Source: Serinus canaria (taxonomy: Eukaryota > Chordata > Aves > Passeriformes > Fringillidae). Taken from it: 64,000 nt of DNA. The translations under genes and the position numbers were made by a program. This document shows, piece by piece, positions 49,501 to 63,398 of the stretch. The stretch is taken from contig NC_066316.1 in assembly GCF_022539315.1 (NCBI RefSeq), forward strand, positions 6,711,501 to 6,775,500, given 5' to 3'. The notes beneath the pieces were generated by a model. It did no database searches. It saw only the letters and a program-made list of their open reading frames with translations, and was not told where the DNA came from. Numbering within the stretch: the first letter of the stretch is position 1; each line of letters starts with the position of its first letter.

Positions 49501-50460
49501 AGTAAGAACACAAAAGGTTTATTGCAGAGGAAATGCAGCAAGAGTCAGAATTTACCTTTCTGTGAGTACGGTTGGGGAGAAAGTTCAAATCCTTTCCAGA
49601 GCTTCTGTGCAGAGCAGAATCATTGCTAGGTTTGTTTACTTGGCAGTAATTGTATACATATTAAATTCCTCTTCAGGTTTATTCAGAAACCAAATGTGCA
49701 CCTTCTTGTTGATGAGTGTTAGGTCAGAAATTCTGTACACACAAACAAGTGGGAGTGGGCTTTTTGTGTACCTGCCAGGCAGTCAGGATAGAAGCCACCC
49801 ATATTTATACTGTAGAGCTGGTTTGGGCAGGGGGAAGTCACCTTCTGCTTTAAAACACACTTTGGGTCATGGTTCTGCTCAACAGAGCTGCTTGTGGTTT
49901 ATTTCTGAGCTGTCAGTCCTGCAGAAAAGGACTGGTTCAGGGGGTGTTCTGCGAGAAGATAACCGTAATTGGCAATCCATTCCTTCATTTCCATGCTATA
50001 GCCAGCCTTGACAAATTAATCATGATCAAATACAGGCTGTGGGAAGGGGGTGACCCACGTAGCACAGAAGAAAAATGAGGCCCTGTGCTGGCATGACAGA
50101 CCAATCCTTCAATTCACCCATCTGACTGAATGAGGGGACTTGTTGTGGTGCCTGTCACCAGCACCGCCCATGAACAAACTGCTCCCTCTCAGTCAGAGGG
50201 CTTGGCGGGTGTGATAAAGGTTATTGAGAGCATCCCAACCCCTCATCCATCACTGATGGGGGACACAGACCTCCTGGATGAGCCCTCAGGAGGAAAAGTC
50301 AAAGTGGCTTACAAGTTCCTGCCTTGAAGAGAGAACGCCCTAAATTGTGTTTGTGGAGTGATTTTGTGTCTGATCCCATGGGAGCCAAAACGACCCCTGG
50401 GTTTGGCAGGATGTGTTATGGCTACTGCAAAAAACAGCAAAATTTTGGGGTTGCAGTTTA
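43594..50460. other. Non-coding stretch, no gene seen
   Basis: No repeat family recognised over about 6.9 kb. Open frames are short apart from one of 149 codons (49562-50011, plus), which has no recognisable domain. A 65-codon frame at 50130-50327 directly follows an in-frame TGA and was not taken as a gene. Confidence 0.5.
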
Positions 50461-50508
50461 GATTAGATGAGGGTCCCTTCCAACCCAAGCCATCCCATGG
50501 TTCTGTTA
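50461..50508 (+). repeat. CR1 LINE 3' terminus, very short
   Basis: GATTAGATGAGGGTCCCTTC then CAACCCAAGCCATCCCATGG and TTCTGTTA match the last ~48 bp of a sense-oriented avian CR1. Everything upstream has been truncated or has decayed. Confidence 0.8.
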
Positions 50509-53500
50509 ATATTCCTGGCAGGTCTGAGTGGTTATAGATTCACACAGACTCTGATTTTGTCCCAGGGAACGGGAGGTAAGCTGGCTCCAGATGGAAAGGA
50601 AAACCATGGCAGCCTAAAGAAAATTATTTACTCTGACAGCTGTGTAGAGAACTTTGGAGCTTTTGGTAGATATTTGCTTAACTTTCTTCATTCTTACCTG
50701 TTTTTTGGAATTGTGCAGCAGCTGTGTGGCTTCCAGAGTGACATGAGGAATATGGGACTCCTTTAACTGGCCTACTCGTAGTAGTACTCACAGCAATGTT
50801 ATTTACTTACTGATGTACTTTTTTTCTCTCTCTGGCTATGATTTTAGGTTTCCATCTGGTAACTAAAATGGAAACAGAGCTAAGTTAATGTTGGAGAACA
50901 CTGGTTTCAGAGAAGCCATGGTGATTTGCACTAGCTGTGAAATATTCCATTGCATCAAGAGGAATAAATGTGGTTTTTTGTAGTTGACCCTAGTCACTTT
51001 GAATTTCTGCATTGAGCTCTGCAGAGGAGAAATCTAGTCCAAAGTATTGTGCCTTTTTTAAAATATTTTATTTAGGCAGGGAAAACTTTATCTTACTTTT
51101 TCTTGAAAGAGTATCGAGCCCCTCGAAAAGAACATTGCTTTAAAGTCTGATTTGTAAATGATTTGTGTATCTCTTTTATTCCTTTCAGTATAGTACTTAT
51201 ATATAAGAGAATGAAAGTACTTGCTTTCCTATAAATTACTAGATGATAATCTGTATCTATCATTTTCCAATTTAGTTTTGGACAATGAAAAATATAATTC
51301 TCACACCCTCCCCCTTCTCTCTGTGATGTTTGAAAGAACCCTTTAACAGAAATATGGTATAATTTAAAGGGTAATAATTTCTTGTATGTGATGCTGTGGC
51401 AGTGGAGGAATTTTTGCCCCCTTCTGTTTCATTTCTCTCTGGAATACAAACATTAAACCTTCATTTTCAGGGAGTATCCCATATAGAAAATATAGTAGTT
51501 CATCATACATTGTGACTTGTTTCTCTTACAAACCAAATTTTGGGTTGCTTAGTCCAGTGGAGTAGCACTTCCAGGTCACTCATAGAGGAATGTGCTATTC
51601 AATATGAATAATTTGATGCCACTTCTGCATGGGGAAGGCCTGCTTCACAAACCCCTGAGCTAAATAAGAGCTGATATCAATGTCAGCCCGTTGTTCTAGC
51701 TACCAGCCAGCCAGTACTGGATGTTCTTTATCCATTTTCTTGTTTCTCAGTTTCAATGAACAGAAACGTATTTCCAAACCACAAAAGACACCAGATGAAG
51801 TGTTCAGCATTTTGATGAGAAAAATACAGCACAGGAATATGTAGAATTTAGGATTAGGAAAAACAGGTGCATCCTTAGGAGGGGAGTAAATGGACTGTTC
51901 AGGTGGTGACCAGTGTGTGGGGTGTAGTCTCAGCTTCATGTACCAGCTCATTATGCAGTGTGGGAAGAATGGAGTATCACTCTTATGCAGAATGCTTATC
52001 ACTGTAAATTGCCCAGTGCAGGCTGTGAGCTGCAGACAGTGCAATCATAATAGCTTCCAAACCAATGCACTTTTATGGATTCAGAGCATTAGTCATTCTC
52101 TTATGCCCTTAATTGCCATTAGGTAGTTACACTCGTGTCTGTAATAGGTGCTAAACGTTCTGCCACTGATAGGTTTTTAACTATTCTTTCTGTTGTAGCA
52201 GCAAACACTCTATAGCTGACTGTTAGGAGGCCAGAACATTATTTTTTATTCTAGTGCCATTAGGAACATGTCCAATGGCATTTTGAGTTGTATTTGCAGG
52301 TTGGTTGTAGCCTTCTCTGTTTGTTTTGGTTTTCAGGATGGTTTTTTCCTGTCTTTAGGAATGAGAGTAAAGAAAAATTCTGCTGCTAAGCTGGCACTGC
52401 TTGATTAAGAGATGATATTTTTTTCCCTTTTTGCCTAATTTAAAAAGTGACAAAGGAAGGAAACCTGATAGTTTTTTCACAGTACTAGAAACAATAGAGA
52501 AGAAACAAGTGATGCTATTTACGTGCTGGCCATGCCAGTCAGTGCCCTAGAAACCTTCTGTTGTATTTTGCTACCAACATTACAAGCTACAACTTACTAG
52601 TTTTCAGTAAAACAATGAATCACTGATGTGTAGTAGGCCCTTCCCCCCCAAAAAAGTGAGATTCAAAGCTCCCTTTTAATCAAAGCTGCCATGATTCAGG
52701 TGATGAGAATGCATATTGGCCACGCTTCCATGTCGTCCCTGATGAGGATTTTGTGTCGTGGAATCCTGTACCTGTCTCAGTTGTGTGGTGTGGTGTAGTT
52801 GTCAATGTTTTATTGACTGTGAGTAAAGCAGTGACTGTGGTTACCCCACTTGGTGGCCAAGAGTTAGAGAATGTGCAAGTGACAAATTTGAGTGTAACCC
52901 CCCACCAATATTTTCAGTGGATATTTCCCAAAGTTGTGCAGCAGTGATGTGGGAATATGTAACTACTCTGGCCTTGGATTTCTTTAATAATGCCAGGATA
53001 TTCCAAATGGTCTTGCTAAGGGCAGTCAGTAGTGTCTTGGCAGTGGAATTTGAGGGTAAAGAATTATCTTCCAAATGCTTTCTTAACTTGTTCCATGTTT
53101 TCAGGACTCTCTTTCCTAGTCGTTGACCTTCTTTTGAGTTTTCCATGTTGATTACATGGCATTTATGCTGACCTTAACTAAGCTGAGCATTTTCTTAACA
53201 GGAATAAATAGAAACATTTCTCCATCAGCACTAATGCCAATAAAACACAGGCTTAAAGTTCATAAAAATATATTAATTTAAAGTTGCATATGATTTCAAG
53301 AAATTATCTACTTTTAAAAGATTGGATTTGATAACAAGTTATGTCTGCTTGATAGACCAATTTTCACAAATTATTGAAGTTTCATGGTATCAAAGCTTTC
53401 TGCTAGGAAGAGGTCACCTTGATATTTGTACTGAATAAATTTCAGCCTTGGCTCCACATTTCATCATTCTTGATGTCTTAAATTTTCCCTTACCTCCACA

Positions 53501-56500
53501 GTTTTTTTTAATCTACTTATTTTTATTATTTGTTTTTATGACTTACTGTCAACATATTTCACTGATTTTTTACTTACTAAACAAAATGGTTCTGTCTGAA
53601 TTTCACGTGTAGCCTTAATTTTGTAACTTTTAATGTATGATCTGTGCTATTTAGGTTACTCTGTATTTATTGCTCGTTTTTGTCACTGCCTACTAAATAC
53701 ATTAATGTCTACAGATCTCTAAATTGTAAGTCTGCTCTCTTGCCCAAAAATGTCAGGAGTGATGATGAAATTCTCTTTTCCTTAATGATAAATTTAAATA
53801 TCCACACAGTAAATGCTAGAAAATAATCACGGGCTTCAGTCCAATCCTGAATTATCTGTCTGTGATGCTTAAGACAATATCATCACATTAGCACACATCA
53901 GATGCAGTTATTTAAAAGACACTTTGTTTTATGTAACCCTGCCCAAACCACCCCCATCAAACACCCAGAAGTCCTGCCTAAGCACTATTTGTACTCCAGT
54001 TCCAGCTGCTGTGAGAATGCTCAGCCCACAGCTGCCCCAAGCAGGCACTCATGGCCACCTCAGGTCTGTCAGTCCACCTCCTGGGCAAACCATTTCAACC
54101 CCAGAGAGTGTGCTGGGTGAAGAACCACCTACAGTGAAGCTGTTGAGTCCAACCCAATCCCTGATCTGGCCCAAAGCAAAGGATGGCCACAGGAATGTTT
54201 CAGCCAGCAGGTCTGAGCGTGCAGTAACTCCTGGGGGAGCAGGGGTGTGACAGCTGCACCTTCAGGTCTCGGAGCTGCATTCACAAGGTAATGTTTTTCC
54301 ACATTCTGAACTTGCTTCCTTCCAGCTGGATTGTGGACTTCTTTATTTGTTTACTGGATTTTCAGAAGTACTTAATCCTTTCAAAGCATCAGTTCTTTTT
54401 GGTGGTAGTTTGTTTGTTTCTGGTGGTAGAAAGGTAGATGTGGAATCTGATGGGAAATCCTAAGAAACAATAATTGATGGTAAAATTTTAGCACAAGAGA
54501 TGTCCCAGAAGCTCACACATTCATTGTTTCCCCCCTTAACTCTGTAATTGCACACAAGCTCTTTCAAGTGTGTTCTAAGCAGTTTTTAAACTGCTTGCAA
54601 AAGTATGTCTGGGTGCTAACATTTTTTCCTTCTTCCTGCTCTTTCAATCCCTTCAGAGGATTTTTTTCCACATTCCTGCTGGAGGGGATGTCTTAATTTG
54701 ACTTGTGGTGTTTGCATGAACTCAGATCACCTGCAGCAATTAGTCTTCTGGTTTCTTCAAATTATTTTGTTTCACAAAGGTTTAATTGTAATCTCCTATT
54801 TTCTAAGGAATACAAATCCTTCTTCCTTAACCTTTCTGAATTTTAGAGAATTCAGATTTTTTTTTTCTCTTTTATTTGGATGCCCACCCCTCTATTTCTG
54901 TATTCCTAGAATACTTTTAAGTTAAGACTGCTGGTTATACACTGTTTTCAACATAGCTAAATTAGTACCCATTACAGTGGGAGTATAATTTATTTTTATT
55001 TTTTCTTAAATGGTTTATAGAAACTGTGCCTTTCCTTTTTGTAATAATTTTAAATAATAATATTCAGACTTTCAGTGGCAGAACACCACAAATTTTGAGT
55101 CTGTTATTCTTTTTCTGTCTCCTAGTAGTTGCTGTAACTGCTGTGATTGGGACTTCTTTTTGCAGGCTTTCAAGTTGTGTGTTTTGGTGAAGAAAAAAGA
55201 GTAGAACATGTAAAATGTCTTATGGCAGAGGAATCTGTGGTTGTATGGTGGCTTGATGGTGGCTGACAGATGCCCACCAGCCACTTGCTTAATTCTCTTC
55301 CTCTTCAGCAGGACAGGGGGAAAGACAAGATGAAGAAATAGGTGTGCACCAAGATGAAGACAGGGAGATGACTTGCCAAGTACCATAATGGGCAAAACAG
55401 CCCTAATTTGGGGAAAATTAATTTAATGTATTGTCACTTAAAATAGATTTACCTAGTGAGATGCAAAAGTCTTTCCTAAGCCCCGCCTTTCCCAGGCTCA
55501 ACATCACACCATCACTCCCAAATCTTCTTCCACTCCCTGCAAGAGGAGCTTGCAGAACTGTTTCTAATTTTTTTCCCCCTCACTCCCAGGTACTGTTATT
55601 CCCTTTCCAGATTTTCACCTATGCTTTGAGACATACATACAACTTTCCATCCTTTGTGCAGTTTTGGGGTTTTTTAAACTGATTTCTGTTCCCAGAGATG
55701 TGAGGAAAACTGAGCTGTGGAGGCTAGTGCCTGCCTACCAATAATTCACTGAAATAATCCCTACCCAACTCAATATTGCACTGGTATTTTTCACAATCTG
55801 CAGATGTGCAGCTGTCATGATAAGGTGAATTATCTTGGGTGTAATTGTATTGTGTAGTAAGGACACTTTGATAAAATTAATGGAAATCACATTGACTAAA
55901 CTGTTTCCTAAGCTTGATTCTAAGTCTAACGTTATTTATGGTGATGTAACAAGCTCTTTTGAATTGACAACTTCTTTTTATGTATTCCCCAATTAAAAAT
56001 CTTTTATTTTCCCTCATTTGCCTCACTGTTTAACAATCAATGAGGTTTCTCCATGCAAAGCATTTAATGCTTTTCCATATCCCTCCTGCTAACCTGCCTG
56101 GGATGCCGAGTTTCCCAGAGGATTACCTGTGTTTGACTGTGGCATGGACCTGCCTTGAGAGGGTTTTCCCCAGGTGTACTGTGGGTCATCTCATGCTGAC
56201 CATACCATAACCCAAATTTATTAAAGTGCTGGTAAAAGCAACCCCTTTGCAGCCACATGGCCACATTTAGAAGGAAATTGAGGTGGGAGGTCGATTTTCA
56301 CTTCAAGACTAGGTTTGGAGACGCCTGGGTTTTTAAGTGGATGTCTTTAAATCTCACCTGTCTGACAGCTAGTAAGAAATTTACATTTAAATTGTCCAGA
56401 TCAGGTTCTTATTTGTGCTGCATCGTTGGACAAAAGAGATTTCTCAGTCTTCCAAATCCTTTGCTGCTTGATCTGACCAACCATAGCATTGGTTGTTTGT

Positions 56501-59500
56501 TTCAAATCTGGACATTCCTTCTGAGTGCAGTAATTGCCATTTGCTCTCTCATTGCTTTTTCCCCCATCTCAATTTGAATATTGTTCAAAATTACTTGGTA
56601 AACATGTGTGTTTGGGCTTTATGTGTTTCCCCCTGAAGAGTGGCACCTCACATAATTAAATAATTTTACTTTAAGGCTGGATTTACTGCTGTTGGTCTGA
56701 CCAGAAATTTTGATGTTTCTGAATACTGGGAAATCCCATTCCTTCCTAAAGAAGCCCATGTTTGCTCATATAATGATTTTTAAATAAATTTTAAAAACCT
56801 CAACAATACACTGGCAACTTAACCAGTATACATCTTGAAAATGCTACTTAAAACAAGTTCAATAAGACCTAAAGTTCATATCAAGACAAAATTGGATTTG
56901 AGTTTCTGGGATTGCATGTGTTATTAGCTGGTTCTTTAATTTCCTTTTTGATTGAAGAATGCAAGACTCAATAAAAGCATAATTGTGAGTGAAATGCAAA
57001 TCAGAGATGCTAGGAGAAATGGTATTTGTAACAAAAACTTGTTTAGCAGTTAATACCGTGATCTTTTAAAACCCTGAATTATCTGATGAGGTTTGGATTA
57101 TTTTGTTGATCAGCTACTAATATTGGGTTTAAAAAGCAACTGCTTCTTGGGGGGATTGTTAGTCAAAAGTGTTCTGATGAGGGTGTTCCAAAAGATAAGG
57201 TTATTTTCATATTGTACCCATTCATGGTTTTTTACACCCTTTAGCATTTGAGATCTTGCTAAGAGCATCAGAAGTGTGCAAGGCACTGTCGCAACCAGAC
57301 AGGTTTGCTGAAATCAGTTTTGAATTTCAATTTTTCCTTACTCTTGCTTTAATCCAGCTTTTCCCATTATTCCAAACTTTAACTGTCTTCTAACCGCTTT
57401 TCATCTGTTGTGTACAGTGCTGTAATCTCAGAACATGCAGAAAGGTTTTTCAGTGCAGCTCTGGGGGGAAGGTTGAAGAGGTGCTACTGGATTCCATGTA
57501 GTTTTTGTTGAAAAAGTTGTTGCTGCAATACATCCTGAAATGAAAATAAATAGTGTAAATTTGCTGCTTGCTGATAGATACAGGAGCATAAAATCAAATA
57601 AGGGACATTGTGACCCTCGCAGGACCAAAAAGAAGGATATGTGGAGCTGACCTCTTGCCAGGCAAATGACTGCTACAGAAATGAAGCAGCATCTGGGCAA
57701 GGGGAAAAGCATTCTTTCTCTTCAAAAATTAATGCATAAAATGGTTGAGTTAGTGCAGTGCTGCATTAAGTCCAACAACCTGCACAAGCACTTTTTTATC
57801 AGCGAGCATGTAGTGTGTGTTCAGGTAGCATGAATTGCCTTTCTGTACAGTGAAGAACAAGCCATGAAGCATCAAATTCAGAATGCACCCCCCTCTCTGT
57901 TCCTCCCAAGTGTACTGGCATTTTTGAACCCCAGATTGGATGGAGATATTTCAGTTTTGAGTTGTTGTGGATTTCCTGAATACAGTGGCTGCTGGTGTGA
58001 CCCTTTAGTGTGGTTTACTGCAGTCTGAGGCAAGAACTGAAAAAAATCCACAGTGTGAATAATAAAGACAAACCAAGAATCAATATTGTATTTATTTAAA
58101 AGCCTAAACTAAGTAGATTAAATGTGCCAGACATAGTGTCCTGCTTTTTCACCCAACCTGCCCTATAACTTTCTTCCTCATATGTCTTTTGGGAAAAAAA
58201 GATAAAAGAACATCTTTATTTCTTTTTTTTTTTCTTTCACAAGGAGTAAGTTTATATTGTTTCAGCTGATTATGTGCTCTTAGGAAATCTTTGATTTCCC
58301 TTGGAGAGCAGATAAGAACAGTGCTTCAGTAGAAATAATGTGGGATAGCTCTGTTTGTTCTTGTACATGGATGGCCTTGCCCAGATGCTCTGTTGGTTTT
58401 AGATAATCCAGCGTGGTCTTTGTGTTGCATCTGCTAGAGCAAGTGAACATGGTGGAAGTGATTTAAGGGCTAGAGCTGGGCTGGCAGTGCTGTCTGTGTT
58501 CTTTATGTGATTCTGTACCTTTTTCACTGTTGCCTGTGTATGTTTCATTCCTCTAAAGTTTCTCAGAGTTTCTGTGCTGCCATTTTCCTTCCTTTTGCTG
58601 TGGTGGCACATGTCCATTACATACACGGGTTTCTCCTAGCTCTGGTAACTCCTGCCATGCTGTGCTGCCCATTGGAGACAAAGTACTGAGAGCTCCTGTA
58701 GGGGGATAGGCTATGAGAAAATAAAGATAGTGCAGGAAGTAATCTCACCCCTAAGGAGCTGCAGCTGGGGCAATTATCCAAGATTGGGAACAGGCCTGAC
58801 TTTAACAGGCACAGCTGTAAGCAGTGAGAAGAAGGGTGCTATAAAAGAGTGGGGTGGGTGAGAAGGGAGCTGGGGTCAGTTGGCTCCTTTGTGAGAAAGG
58901 AAGAGTCGGTGCTCTGGGGAGCTGCCCATGAGAAACACCAAGAAGGTGTGAAACTCTTGTGATAAGGAGACAGCAGCATGGAACCCCTGCAATACAAGGA
59001 CAACAAGCTCCAGCAAAGCCAGTAGCCCTGATATTTTCTTTTACACTTAGTCCTTCTTCCCAAAATCCTACTCTCCACCTTGCAGCAAGAGGTTCCATGC
59101 TCCCTCCCTCTCCTCCTCTTCCTCCACCTCAATCTGCTGCTCCTCAGTGCATTTTCCTGGCTCCCTCTGTCTGCACAAAGATCTGTAAGCAAGAGGAGCA
59201 ACCCTCTCATGGCAATTCCTACCCCTTGTCCCCCTGCCCAGCCCCTGTGGTGGCAGATTTATTAGTAGACATCCAAAACTCAGTACGGAGTGGCACACCA
59301 AGAATATCTCTGCTTCAGATAAGCCTTCAATTCAAGCCTGCAATCAATAGCAAATGCCATGAGGAGCAGTGCTGGGCAAGGTACTCAATCATTACTTTAT
59401 CCCCACTGGTGAACAGATCATCCCTTGGTGCTTAGAGAGAGTGGGTGTCAAGGAGGGCCTGGGATAGTGTCAGTGTAGGTGAAGGATGTCCAATGCCCTG

Positions 59501-62500
59501 GACCACACATTTCAAGAGCAAGTTCCAGTTCCAAGTGGAATTCAGAGTGTCTGGATGCCTGGGGCTTGGTTTGGTAGGGTTTTATCTCCTGTGGCATTAG
59601 CAAGACACTTTAGGAAGGTAGGATTGATTCCTTACACTTTGCTGCACTTGAGAACAACAGGGCATTTTTATTTAAATCAGTGGGTAGAATAAATATTTAA
59701 CCACGTTGGAATTGTAACTCCACTGAAGCCAATATCCCATTGCTGTGCAATTCAGTGTATGATGGGAGATTTCACAGCTGACTAGTGCTTTACACTTTGT
59801 TTCAAATTACTCTGGCTGTATTATGTTGCCACCTTAAAACCCAACTTGCTTGTTTTATATGGCAAAACAGAAGATTTAATACTCTGCATTAGGAAGCTCA
59901 TGTACACTTTGAGATCTCTTTCAATTAACATTCCTTTGTACAAGGTTTGTTTCTGCAATAGCAATTCTGGTTATGGTATGAAGTGTATTTAAAGGAGAAT
60001 GATGTGCTTGAGCTCAGGAACAGCTGTATACATGTGTTTAAACAGCTGTGTACTTTACACAGACATTGCATAGACACTCTCATAGGCAGATTTTGTAATT
60101 GCCAAACTACCTGTGTGAGTCTATCTTCCACTTGCATTTGCATTGTGTAGGCTTTCTCCTCCCATAGGAGAATGCTAATGGCAAGAGCAGGGAAATCTTT
60201 TTGCTTTCAGTGTTGCACTGGTGTCTGTCTGATCTTTCCCTTACTGTGCTCATCTTGAAGCCTCATTTTCTGCTTGGGCATTAGAAATTCCCTGACAGAC
60301 AGAAAAGCTCCATCACACAGCACAGCAAACAACACAGCTAAGAAGCAGTTTTGCTTCCCAGAGTCTCCAAGTATTGCTTGCTATGATTTTTGGTTTTTTT
60401 TACAAGACTGCCACAGAATCCATTTCTCTGTGATGTATCCCCTGCAAGCATACTCCTTCACAAATGCTGGAAAAGCGAAACCAAAACCTAGACTTGTAAT
60501 AAAAAAAATCTTCTGCTACTGCAGAAAATTGAAAATCTTTCACACAGGCAGCTCTCCTTCAGAAGAGCATTATGATACTTCTTGCAGAAAGGTTCTTGTA
60601 GGGGAACACTGTTCCTCCTCAGTAGTCTGAGTGTAAGTGCAATTTTCACTAAAACTTCTTCCTCCCTCCAATGCTAATAAATATCAAACAACTCAATAAA
60701 CTTGAAATCTAGTTTTCCTTCAGTGGAATCTTTGGACTTGCTGGTGCAAGCCTCTGCTCAGATGACCTACACAATTACAGTGCATGTCTCTGTTCAGCTG
60801 ACACTTTGAACACAGTTATGTGGCAGGAGTTTTTCCAATGATATCAACATGGCAGAGGGTGAAGTCAAGCATGGTGTGATACTGTGTATTTCAGAGAGAC
60901 CAGCTATGACCTAGTTTGTCTTGCATTGTAGCCACCTTCTGGCAACTGATTTCTTTCAGCTGCAGCCCTGAGCTGAGCCCAGACACAGAACAGAGAAGCA
61001 CCTGAGCTGTGGATGGTGCAGGTGAGTTGATGTGCTGATGAGACAAGAGGCCCCTATCAGCCAGCACAGCCTGGGCACCTCTTCTGACCAGCCAGGGCTG
61101 AGCAAGCCCTGTTCCCAAGAGAGTCCACGTGTCTTGACCTCCAGCTTGTCTTGATTTTGCTGGCTTGTGTGAGTTTCATCATGCTCCCTGGTGCCAGCAT
61201 TGGCCCTGACTTAACCAGGGATCCCTGTCTTACCCAGTGCACTTCTGTGGATGAGGAAAGGCTCTCCCTTATTTCAGTTCTCTCCCAGCTTTGTGTCACT
61301 GTATCAGAGCAGAAAAGTTCTTGTGAGGTTCTTTATTACCCACCTTCCACCAGCTGCATCTGCCATGTCAGTTGAATGCAAGTGGAAATGATTCTTCAGG
61401 AACTGCATGTAGTTTTCTGTTCCTGCTGAATTTTTTCACTCAAGGAAAATCTAAAGGTCTGTACCTTTCTTGGGAGCAGTTGAGAAGCATATAATGATTT
61501 CTTCAGAATAACATTTTGTTTCTGCATTTTGAAAATTTATTTCCCCTTCTTTATTTTACATGAATGATAATTAATTACTGTAGCACAGTCTGTGAAGGAT
61601 ACAGTGAATTGGTGCAGCTTTGTTTCTTGGGGTAACAGAAAGGTTACTGGCTTTTCACAGCACTTAATTCCACTTTCTCAGAGTTAGTTTTTGAGTGGAC
61701 AGCAAATAAGGTTTTCTCTGGCTGAATGGGTTCAATAAGGCAAGGTAGGTTATTTAGCAGAAGATTCATGGCTCTTCAGTTTAGTCTTCAGCATAGCTGA
61801 TCCAAATGAGGGTACTTTCTTTACAAGTTATGAGAGTCACAAAAATGTTCAAGGCAGGAACTTAGCTTGTTTGACCAATCAGTATGTGACAATGATTATT
61901 AAAAAAAAGAAGAGTGAGTGAAAAAAAGGCAAAAAGCCCAAGAATAGCAAGACAATAAGCTTTTTGGTAGAACACTATCATCTCTTTCCAAAGAGATTGG
62001 ATTTACCATGGTAATGGGAATCAACATGAATTCATGAGTGAATTCATTTTGGGTACTGAAATACATCTCTGACAAGATGATTGTATGGGATCAGTTGCAA
62101 GATTATTCTGTTTATTTCCCAGCTGAAGGACAAGTGGATGTATTGAGTTAACCCTACCTCAGGCATGCTGGGCTGTGCATCTCATTTGTTCTCTTCTGCT
62201 GTCCTAAGCACTGTCTGCATTGTCAATAGCTGGCCTTACCACATGGCCATAATGAAGCACATTTATTTATGTGCTGGTTGTGATTCAGAAGGTATTTACA
62301 GCACCAATAATAATATCAGGTTTCAGAACATGTATGGAATAAATTCTTAGTACCTTTTTTCTCTCCTTTCCCACTTATTTCCTTTAAAGCATCTTTGCAT
62401 TCCGTGCCATCTGGTGCTGATGATTCCCACATAGCAAGTACTTGATGCACGGTGGAGATACCCTGTCATACTGACTGCAGAGATGGCCTTCCAGACAGTC

Positions 62501-63328
62501 CCCAGTTTAAAATGTGACAAGTTACTATTTGGAGAGCCTCATTTATATATCTGTAAACATACTGACAAATTTATAAACCTAAAGCATGGAAGCTTTTCCA
62601 TTTTAACAGGCTTGTTGATTAAGCCGTGGGACTCAGGGTTGATTTTAGCACACAGGAACAGTCTGCAAACTGTTACATCTTGATATATGCTCAAATATGC
62701 CAGTGTAGATATTTTTCTGAGGAAAATATGAAAATACATTATGATTATTTGTGTTGATGTGCATTTGGTTCTTTTCATGATTTGCTTCAAAATTAAACCA
62801 TTAAAGCTGGCAAATAAGAATATTAGGCTCGTGACGAGCATTTTAGAATCCACAGAGAGGGAACATTTTAAATTAATAAAAACCTGCCTAGCACTTAGGC
62901 ACTGGTAGCAAAAAAGGATACAGACCTTTTTTTACCAGGAGGAGTTGATTTACAGAAAACATTAGGCACCTCAGTTGAACTGACAAATTATAACACTTAC
63001 CACTACAGCTGCTGAAGTGATTTTTTCTGGATTGACATTTGCTTGTTAGTATTATAGCCCTTCTGTTATAATGTGCTATCTTAATCCTCAGGTAGATCAT
63101 ATTAAAGTTTGATTACTTAATACCTTTGTTTTGTTAATGGGATTTTAATGGGGAGGTGGCATTACCTGATTGTAAGTTTGACATTTATTGTAAGACTGGA
63201 TCAAGCCCAGTAGAAGAGGAAGAGAAAGCTACCAGCATCTCCACAAAGTTTGGGAGTCCCTGAAATAGAGTTCTGTTAGTTTTGTGTCTCAAAATCCTTG
63301 TTGCTGTGTTATGCTTTGAAGAACATTG
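50509..63328. other. Long non-coding stretch, no gene or repeat family recognised
   Basis: About 12.8 kb of mainly single-copy sequence. Items seen: A/T-rich low-complexity near 53500-53560 and 58220-58240; overlapping frames on both strands at 58800-59435 (longest 158 codons, plus), which come from a C/T-rich run and have no recognisable content; and a cluster of three perfect palindromes at 61980-62036. The absence of CR1 over this length, while copies occur more often elsewhere, may mean conserved or recently unique DNA. Confidence 0.45.
61980..62036. repeat. Cluster of three perfect palindromes
   Basis: ATCTCTTTCCAAAGAGAT at 61980-61997 (8-bp arms around CC), TTACCATGGTAA at 62003-62014, and CATGAATTCATG at 62025-62036, with a second GAATTCAT just downstream. 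Possible binding sites for dimeric factors, or chance. Confidence 0.7.
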
Positions 63329-63398
63329 TGCAGGGCTGGAGTTGGACTCTGTGATCCTTGTGGGTACATTTCAATTCAGAATAGTCTATGATTCTATG
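63329..63398 (+). repeat. CR1 LINE 3' terminus
   Basis: TGCAGGGCTGGAGTTGGACT, TGTGATCCTTGTGGGTACAT, TTCAATTCAGAATAGTC, then TATGATTCTATGG. This is the sense-strand 3' end of a CR1 subfamily that reads GTTGGACTAGATGATCCTTG, distinct from the copies ending AACCCAAACCATT. About 70 bp. Confidence 0.9.

Noticed and set aside
50130..50327. 65-codon frame with a plausible-looking C-terminus
   Set aside because: Directly preceded by an in-frame stop, no promoter or splice context, and no family recognised.
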